A stretch of DNA of 44,331 nucleotides from Syntrophales bacterium (GTDB lineage: Bacteria; Desulfobacterota; Syntrophia; Syntrophales; UBA2210). Of this stretch, positions 40,484 to 44,331 are shown piece after piece. Under the pieces are notes generated by a model. The model did not search any database. It was not told the origin of the DNA and saw nothing but the letters and a program-made list of their open reading frames with translations. The first letter of the stretch is position 1. Each line of letters starts with the position of its first letter. Location: NCBI GenBank assembly GCA_030655735.1, contig JAUSPK010000183.1, positions 1-44,331 on the forward strand, in the 5' to 3' direction. Both the position numbers and the translations under genes were made by a program.

Positions 40484-40762
40484 ATTCTATCCCCCTCCGT
40501 CCCGCTGTTCGTTGCATGGCGGTTTCACCCCGATATATATAAGAAGGTAGCGGAAGCTCCGAATCGCTGAGGCACAAAGGTTTTCTGTTGTGTGGGATCT
40601 TGCTCTGCCAAGTCGAAATATTTGTGCGTCACCTTTTTATACTGGAATTTCCAGCCGTCCGGTGGCAAAATGCCTAGGGAAGCTCTCCAAGAAATGCATC
40701 AGGGAAGGTGGCAGAGAAGATGGTCCGGGTTGCATGCGTATCAAAAGGAAGGCTGGGTAAAA
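40484..40762. other. Spacer between the gdhA terminator and the cupin gene
   Basis: Apart from repeat copy B (40635-40740) I see no gene or convincing promoter here. The in-frame upward extension of the cupin frame to 40592 runs through the repeat and is not protein-like. Confidence 0.6.
40635..40740. repeat. Imperfect dispersed repeat, copy B
   Basis: Second copy of the repeat at 38443-38540, roughly three quarters identical over its alignable length. It ends about 20 bp before the cupin start codon. The two copies bracket gdhA in direct orientation and could promote recombination or mark an old duplication. Confidence 0.75.
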
Positions 40763-41143
40763 ATGAAGGAGAAGATTATACGGAGCGATGAAGGCTCTGA
40801 GTTCTACACGGACGAGGGGAGTTTCATCCTTGAACTGTCGAACTCAGCGGAAGACGAGGCCGTTTCGATAGCGCGCGCGAGAGTGGCGCCGGGGATTACC
40901 ACGGGGCTCCACCGCCTGCGAGGTGTGACGGAGCGGTATATGATCCTTAAGGGGAAGGGGTATGTGGAGGTGGGCGATCTGCCCCCCACGGATGTTGGCC
41001 CCGGCGATGTTATCCTGATCCCTCCCGACTGCACTCAGCGGATAACGAACACCGGGACAGGGGATATGCTCTTCCTGGCCGTGTGCACGCCGCGCTTCAC
41101 CCCCGACATTTATGAAGAGGCGGGAGAAGCTCCGGGACAGTAG
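40763..41143 (+). CDS. Small cupin-domain protein
   Basis: A 126-aa single-domain cupin. The double-stranded beta-helix motifs are GLHRLRGVTERYMILKGKG (about residues 50-68) and GPGDVILIPPDCTQRI, followed by LFLAVCTPRFTPDIYEE. Such proteins bind a metal and are often sugar-phosphate isomerases, oxygenases or sensors; nothing fixes the function here. The ATG at 40763 is chosen because AGGAAGG lies 10 bp upstream and homology begins with it. A second, headless copy of its 3' end lies at 41703-41768. Confidence 0.82.
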   Translation: MKEKIIRSDEGSEFYTDEGSFILELSNSAEDEAVSIARARVAPGITTGLHRLRGVTERYMILKGKGYVEVGDLPPTDVGPGDVILIPPDCTQRITNTGTGDMLFLAVCTPRFTPDIYEEAGEAPGQ

Positions 41144-41702
41144 TGTACCCTTCTGTAACACAGTGGGGGTCAAGCAGAAAGTCCTGTTTAAAAGTGTCAA
41201 AAATGCACGAGCATAGTATCCCATTAGCCCCTGTGGGGGGTGTACGGAAAAGGCATAAGACAGGGCGCGTGTTTTTGGCTCAGCTTAACTCAGCTTTTCT
41301 AGAAGAATATGTTTTGGTTCTAACGCATTACTGCCACGATGAATCATTTTATCATGCTAAAAACGGCTAAAAATAGACATACGAGAGAAACATCAGGGGG
41401 AACAGTCGGAAACGCAAAAAACTCCATGAAAACACCTCAAATCCGTGATAGGCTTACAAACAGTCAGGACGTCATAAAAATGCCCGGAGCTTGGAGGCTG
41501 GCCGGGCAGGCGATGAGATATTATTGACTACCGTCCTGTTTAGCCGAGCTCCACTACATCATATTTCTCCCCTTGTCAAACAATTTTGGTTTGGCGGAAA
41601 GAAAAAGATGGGGTCTATGTCTCAACAATCCACATTCTTATTGTTGAAATATGGCAATATAGGGACACCCCCCCATATTTGCAGGCGGCTTAATATTAGG
41701 AT
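41144..41702. other. AT-rich spacer between the cupin and its duplicated 3' end
   Basis: About 560 bp with no credible gene. Two inverted repeats are visible: TGCCCGG (41481-41487) with CCGGGCA (41502-41508), and TCAACAAT (41622-41629) with ATTGTTGA (41640-41647). Composition is more AT-rich than the neighbouring genes. It may be an insertion or a decayed segment, because the cupin 3' end is repeated on its far side. Confidence 0.55.
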
Positions 41703-41768
41703 GACCTGCTCTTCCTGGCCATCTGCACGCCGCGTTTCACCCCTGATATCTATGAAGAAGCGGATTAA
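41703..41768 (+). pseudogene. Duplicated 3' end of the cupin gene
   Basis: Codes for DLLFLAICTPRFTPDIYEEA followed by one Asp codon and a stop, nearly identical to the C-terminus of the intact cupin (DMLFLAVCTPRFTPDIYEEA, then GEAPGQ). No upstream portion is present, so this is a fragment left by duplication or deletion. The GSIII upstream box begins 3 bp after its stop. Confidence 0.85.
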
Positions 41769-41770
41769 TG

Positions 41771-41788
41771 GGTACAAAATTGTAGGAG
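41771..41788. promoter_or_regulatory. Candidate upstream activator site of the GSIII gene
   Basis: GGTACAAAATTGTAGGAG contains an exact TACA-N4-TGTA palindrome (41773-41784) centred 117 bp upstream of the -12 GC of the sigma54 promoter. It matches the glnA box (34801-34818) at 15 of 18 bases. By chance, an exact eight-base palindrome of this form is expected less than once in the window. Confidence 0.7.
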
Positions 41789-41881
41789 GTGAGCACCATA
41801 ATCAACAGAAATGTTCTTTAAATGAACGATCCTGAAGGGTGCTTCTCATGTAACTATCCGATAAAATTATAAATAAAATAT

Positions 41882-41897
41882 TGGTACGTCTCTTGCT
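41882..41897 (+). promoter_or_regulatory. sigma54 (-24/-12) promoter of the GSIII gene
   Basis: TGGTACGTCTCTTGCT fits TGGCAC-N5-TTGCW with one change (C to T at the fourth base) and perfect GG-GC spacing. The start would be near 41908, about 70 nt before the ATG at 41980. Confidence 0.82.
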
Positions 41898-41927
41898 CTG
41901 TCCCTCTGGGAGAGAGCAAGATTTTAT
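41891..41927 (+). terminator. Terminator-like hairpin overlapping the GSIII promoter
   Basis: TCTTGCTCT (41891-41899) pairs perfectly with AGAGCAAGA (41913-41921), followed by TTTTATT. The left arm includes the -12 TTGC of the sigma54 promoter, so transcripts starting there lack it. The hairpin would form only in RNA read through from upstream, insulating the gene. Confidence 0.6.
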
Positions 41928-41979
41928 TGCCATATCTCTCAAACAATGAGAATCTGATATGCAATGAAAGGGGAAAATT

Positions 41980-44076
41980 ATGGATGTGACAGAAATTTTT
42001 GGTTCTAATGTTTTTAACAACAAGGTGATGAAGCAGCGCCTGCCTAAGGATGTCTGCAAGGCCCTGATGGAAACCATTGAAAACGGCACCCCGTTGCGTC
42101 CCGACATTGCCGACGTGGTCGCCAACGCCATGAAGGATTGGGCGATTGAGAAGGGCGCAACTCATTATACGCACTGGTTTCAGCCCCTGACCGGGTTTAC
42201 CGCCGAGAAGCATGACGCCTTCATCGCCTCGGCTGCGGACGGCGGCAGCACCATGGAATTTTCCGGCAAGCAGCTGATCCAGGGTGAACCGGATGCATCG
42301 TCCTTCCCCAGCGGCGGACTGCGCGCCACCTTTGAGGCCAGAGGCTACACGGCCTGGGACTGCACCTCCCCCGCGTTTTTAAAGACCGATGAAAGCGGCA
42401 ATGTGACACTGACAATTCCGACGGCCTTCTATTCCTATCATGGAGAGGCTCTCGATAAGAAGACCCCCCTGCTGCGGTCCATGGTGTCCGTCTCCAAACA
42501 GGCCCTGCGGGTTTTAAAGGCACTGGGTAATACCACCGCCACCAAGGTCATCTCGACGGTGGGTCCCGAGCAGGAATACTTCCTGGTGGACAGAGATTTT
42601 TATCTGGACAGACTTGACTTGATGCTGACCGGCAGAACGATCTTTGGTGCCCCCTCGCCCAAGGGTCAGGAGCTGGATGACCAGTATTTCGGCGCCATCA
42701 AGGACCGGGTCGCCGATTACATGTGGGATCTGAATAACGAACTCTGGAAGATGGGCATTACCTCCAAGACCCAGCATAACGAGGTTGCGCCGGCGCAGTA
42801 CGAAATGGCCCCCCTGTATGCAACCACGAACATTGCGACCGACCACAACCAGCTGGTCATGGAGACCATGCAGAAGGTTGCGCTTCGGCACGACCTGGTC
42901 TGCCTGCTCCATGAAAAACCCTATGCCGGCATCAATGGCTCGGGCAAGCACAACAACTGGTCTCTTTCCACGAGCGACGGCGTCAATCTGCTGAAACCGG
43001 GCCGTACGGCCAGCGATAATGTCCAGTTCCTCGTTTTCCTGGCCGCCCTGATCAAAGCCGTCGACACCCATGCCGACATCCTGAGGGCCACCTGCGCCAG
43101 CGCCGGAAACGATCACCGTCTGGGCGCCAACGAAGCGCCTCCGGCCATTATCTCCATCTTCATGGGGGAAGAGTTGACGGAGATCCTGGAGAATATTGCA
43201 AAGGGCAAGAAAAACGCTTCGAAAGACGCACAATTCATTAATGTCGGTGTCGATACGCTGCCCCAGTTTCCGAAGGACAATACCGACCGCAACCGGACCT
43301 CCCCCTTCGCCTTTACCGGGGATAAGTTCGAGTTCCGGACGGTTGGCTCGGCCCAATCGGTTGCCGGGGTGAATGTCGCGTTGAACACCATCGCGGCCGA
43401 AGCCCTCGACGAGATCGCCACCCGTCTTGAAAAGGCCAAGGATAAGAACGCCGAAGTGGCAGCGATCATCAAGGACATCTACAAGAAGCACGGCCGGATC
43501 CTCTTCAACGGCGACAACTATACCGACGCCTGGCTGAAAGAGGCCACAAAGCGAGGCCTGCCCAACGCGACGAACGCCGTGGACGCCTTGAAGGCCTTTG
43601 TAACCCCGAGATGCCTCAAACTCTTCGAGAAGTATGAGGTCCTCTCAAGCAAGGAGCTGCATTCCCGCTACGAGATCTATGTCGAGATCTATGCCAAGCA
43701 GATCAACATTGAAGCGATGACGGCTATCGACATGGTCAAGAGGCAGTTCCTCCCCACAGGGATTGACTACGCGACCCTCCTGGCGGATTCCTCTGCCAGT
43801 CTTAAGGGTGCGGGTATTACCGCTCTGGTCCAGAATGATCTCCTGAAGAAGGTCAGCACTCTTCTGGCCTCTGCCTACAAAAACCTGGCGAAGCTGGAAG
43901 CGGCGGCGGCAAAGGCGAAGAATACTGGCGAGACCGTCAAGCAGGCCGAAGTCTACCGGGACAAAGTTGTCCCGGCCATGAAGGCCCTGCGCGTCGATAT
44001 TGACGCACTGGAAATGCTGGTACCCGCGGATATGTGGCCCGTACCGACCTACGCTGATCTGCTCTTCAAACTATAA
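41980..44076 (+). CDS. glnN: Glutamine synthetase type III
   Basis: A 698-aa GSIII, the large hexamer/dodecamer-forming glutamine synthetase found in Bacteroidetes, cyanobacteria and scattered other bacteria. Signatures: EIFGSNVFNNKVMKQRLP at the N-terminus, MEFSGKQLIQGEPDASSFP, FEARGYTAWDCTSPAF, GPEQEYFLVDRDFYLDRL, HNEVAPAQYEMAPLY, KPYAGINGSGKHNNWS and GNDHRLGANEAPPAII. It is a second glutamine synthetase class in the same window as GSI. AAAGGGG precedes the ATG. A sigma54 promoter and distal box upstream, and the terminator at 44100-44133, make it monocistronic. Confidence 0.97.
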   Translation: MDVTEIFGSNVFNNKVMKQRLPKDVCKALMETIENGTPLRPDIADVVANAMKDWAIEKGATHYTHWFQPLTGFTAEKHDAFIASAADGGSTMEFSGKQLIQGEPDASSFPSGGLRATFEARGYTAWDCTSPAFLKTDESGNVTLTIPTAFYSYHGEALDKKTPLLRSMVSVSKQALRVLKALGNTTATKVISTVGPEQEYFLVDRDFYLDRLDLMLTGRTIFGAPSPKGQELDDQYFGAIKDRVADYMWDLNNELWKMGITSKTQHNEVAPAQYEMAPLYATTNIATDHNQLVMETMQKVALRHDLVCLLHEKPYAGINGSGKHNNWSLSTSDGVNLLKPGRTASDNVQFLVFLAALIKAVDTHADILRATCASAGNDHRLGANEAPPAIISIFMGEELTEILENIAKGKKNASKDAQFINVGVDTLPQFPKDNTDRNRTSPFAFTGDKFEFRTVGSAQSVAGVNVALNTIAAEALDEIATRLEKAKDKNAEVAAIIKDIYKKHGRILFNGDNYTDAWLKEATKRGLPNATNAVDALKAFVTPRCLKLFEKYEVLSSKELHSRYEIYVEIYAKQINIEAMTAIDMVKRQFLPTGIDYATLLADSSASLKGAGITALVQNDLLKKVSTLLASAYKNLAKLEAAAAKAKNTGETVKQAEVYRDKVVPAMKALRVDIDALEMLVPADMWPVPTYADLLFKL

Positions 44077-44099
44077 CAGTCGCTAACTGCATTCAGACA

Positions 44100-44133
44100 A
44101 AAGGGCCGGTTTCGAAAAACCGGCCCTTTTTTT
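44100..44133 (+). terminator. Strong intrinsic terminator after the GSIII gene
   Basis: AAAGGGCCGGTTT (44100-44112) and AAACCGGCCCTTT (44117-44129) form a perfect 13-bp stem with a CGAA loop, ending in seven T (44127-44133). It could also serve the converging HD-GYP gene on the minus strand, because the left arm is preceded by A residues. Confidence 0.95.
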
Positions 44134-44166
44134 AGCGGTGAGCATTACTGTTTGAAATCATGTCTG

Positions 44167-44331
44167 TTAAAGTTTATACCCTTTTTCCAGAAATAATCTC
44201 AGACAGGCATCTACGACATCCTTATCGTACAGGGTTCCTCTATTTTCCCTGATTTCTTTCAGCGTCGCCTCAATGCTCCAGGCCACACGATAGGGCCGAT
44301 GGGAGGACATGGCTTCCACCACGTCGGCCAC
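44167..44331 (-). CDS. HD-GYP domain protein, C-terminal fragment
   Basis: The last 54 codons of a minus-strand gene that runs off the right edge. The residues VADVVEAMSSHRPYRVAWSI and TLKEIRENRGTLYDKDVVDACLRLF (quoted as two parts of one region) match the C-terminal end of HD-GYP domains, which hydrolyse cyclic di-GMP. Sensor or receiver domains would lie outside the window. It converges with the GSIII gene across the 44100-44133 terminator. Confidence 0.85.
   Translation of the reverse strand: MADVVEAMSSHRPYRVAWSIEATLKEIRENRGTLYDKDVVDACLRLFLEKGYKL

Noticed and set aside
41784..41811. AGGAGGTGAG as the ribosome site of a small gene before GSIII
   Set aside because: No start codon lies at a usable distance, and the nearest ATG gives only four codons. 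The bases are better explained as part of the regulatory box.
42514..43491. A 325-codon open frame antisense to the GSIII gene
   Set aside because: It is a shadow of a strongly conserved gene on the other strand.
1..44331. CRISPR arrays, insertion sequences, prophage or integrase genes
   Set aside because: No regularly spaced repeats, no transposase or integrase motifs and no terminal inverted repeats were seen on either strand.

Overview
The window looks like part of the chromosome of an anaerobic, Gram-negative, syntroph-like bacterium, most likely a deltaproteobacterium/Desulfobacterota of the Syntrophales type. This placement is inferred from gene content and protein style; no 16S or database search was possible. 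The supporting signs are an RND-outer membrane efflux operon and an LpxR-type outer membrane protein (an outer membrane is present), an acyl-CoA dehydrogenase/EtfBA set, an archaeal-type split ferredoxin-linked glutamate synthase, sigma54 promoters with a NifA-like activator, and a SPASM radical-SAM remnant.

Layout. 1-797: end of an azlCD branched-chain amino-acid exporter (minus). 1000-2767: Fe-dependent alcohol dehydrogenase and mobA (plus). 2768-6610: acyl-CoA dehydrogenase-etfB-etfA-folD operon (minus). 6814-7968: exported NagZ-like GH3 enzyme (plus). 7974-12033: asnA-asnS-beta-CASP nuclease operon (minus). 12199-13263: LpxR-like protein. 13392-20109: TetR regulator, then a three-gene RND efflux operon (plus). 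20194-20787: lytic transglycosylase (minus). 20901-34632: a 14-kb run of minus-strand genes that make or use glutamine: glnA (GSI), a frameshifted class-I amidotransferase, three split gltB genes, gltD, pyrG, a 1240-aa GlmS-like protein, hisH and hisF. 34838-36400: NifA-like sigma54 activator. 36556-38337: a truncated SPASM radical-SAM remnant behind a metallo-hydrolase. 39066-40415: gdhA (plus). 40763-41143: a cupin. 41980-44076: type III glutamine synthetase (plus). 44167-44331: 3' end of an HD-GYP protein (minus).

How it works together. More than half of the window concerns ammonia assimilation and use of glutamine or asparagine. GSI, GSIII and GDH fix ammonia. The split GltB/GltD recycles glutamine nitrogen to glutamate. 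PyrG, HisH/HisF, the GlmS-like protein and the broken amidotransferase are glutamine consumers. AsnA uses ammonia directly.

The strongest new signal is regulatory. Both glutamine synthetase genes have a near-consensus -24/-12 sigma54 promoter (34688-34703 minus, 41882-41897 plus). Each also carries the same palindromic box, GGTACA-N4-TTGTAGGA-like, 117-119 bp upstream of the -12 element. A one-mismatch version of the palindrome lies exactly on the -10 element of the NifA-like activator gene sitting next to glnA. This looks like an undescribed small nitrogen regulon: activator, two glutamine synthetases and possibly autorepression.

The stretch from about 36.5 to 42 kb is repeat-rich and partly decayed. 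It holds a headless radical-SAM gene, a duplicated 3' end of the cupin, imperfect 100-bp repeats flanking gdhA and an apparent ATT start codon. No tRNA, rRNA, CRISPR array, IS element or integrase was seen.
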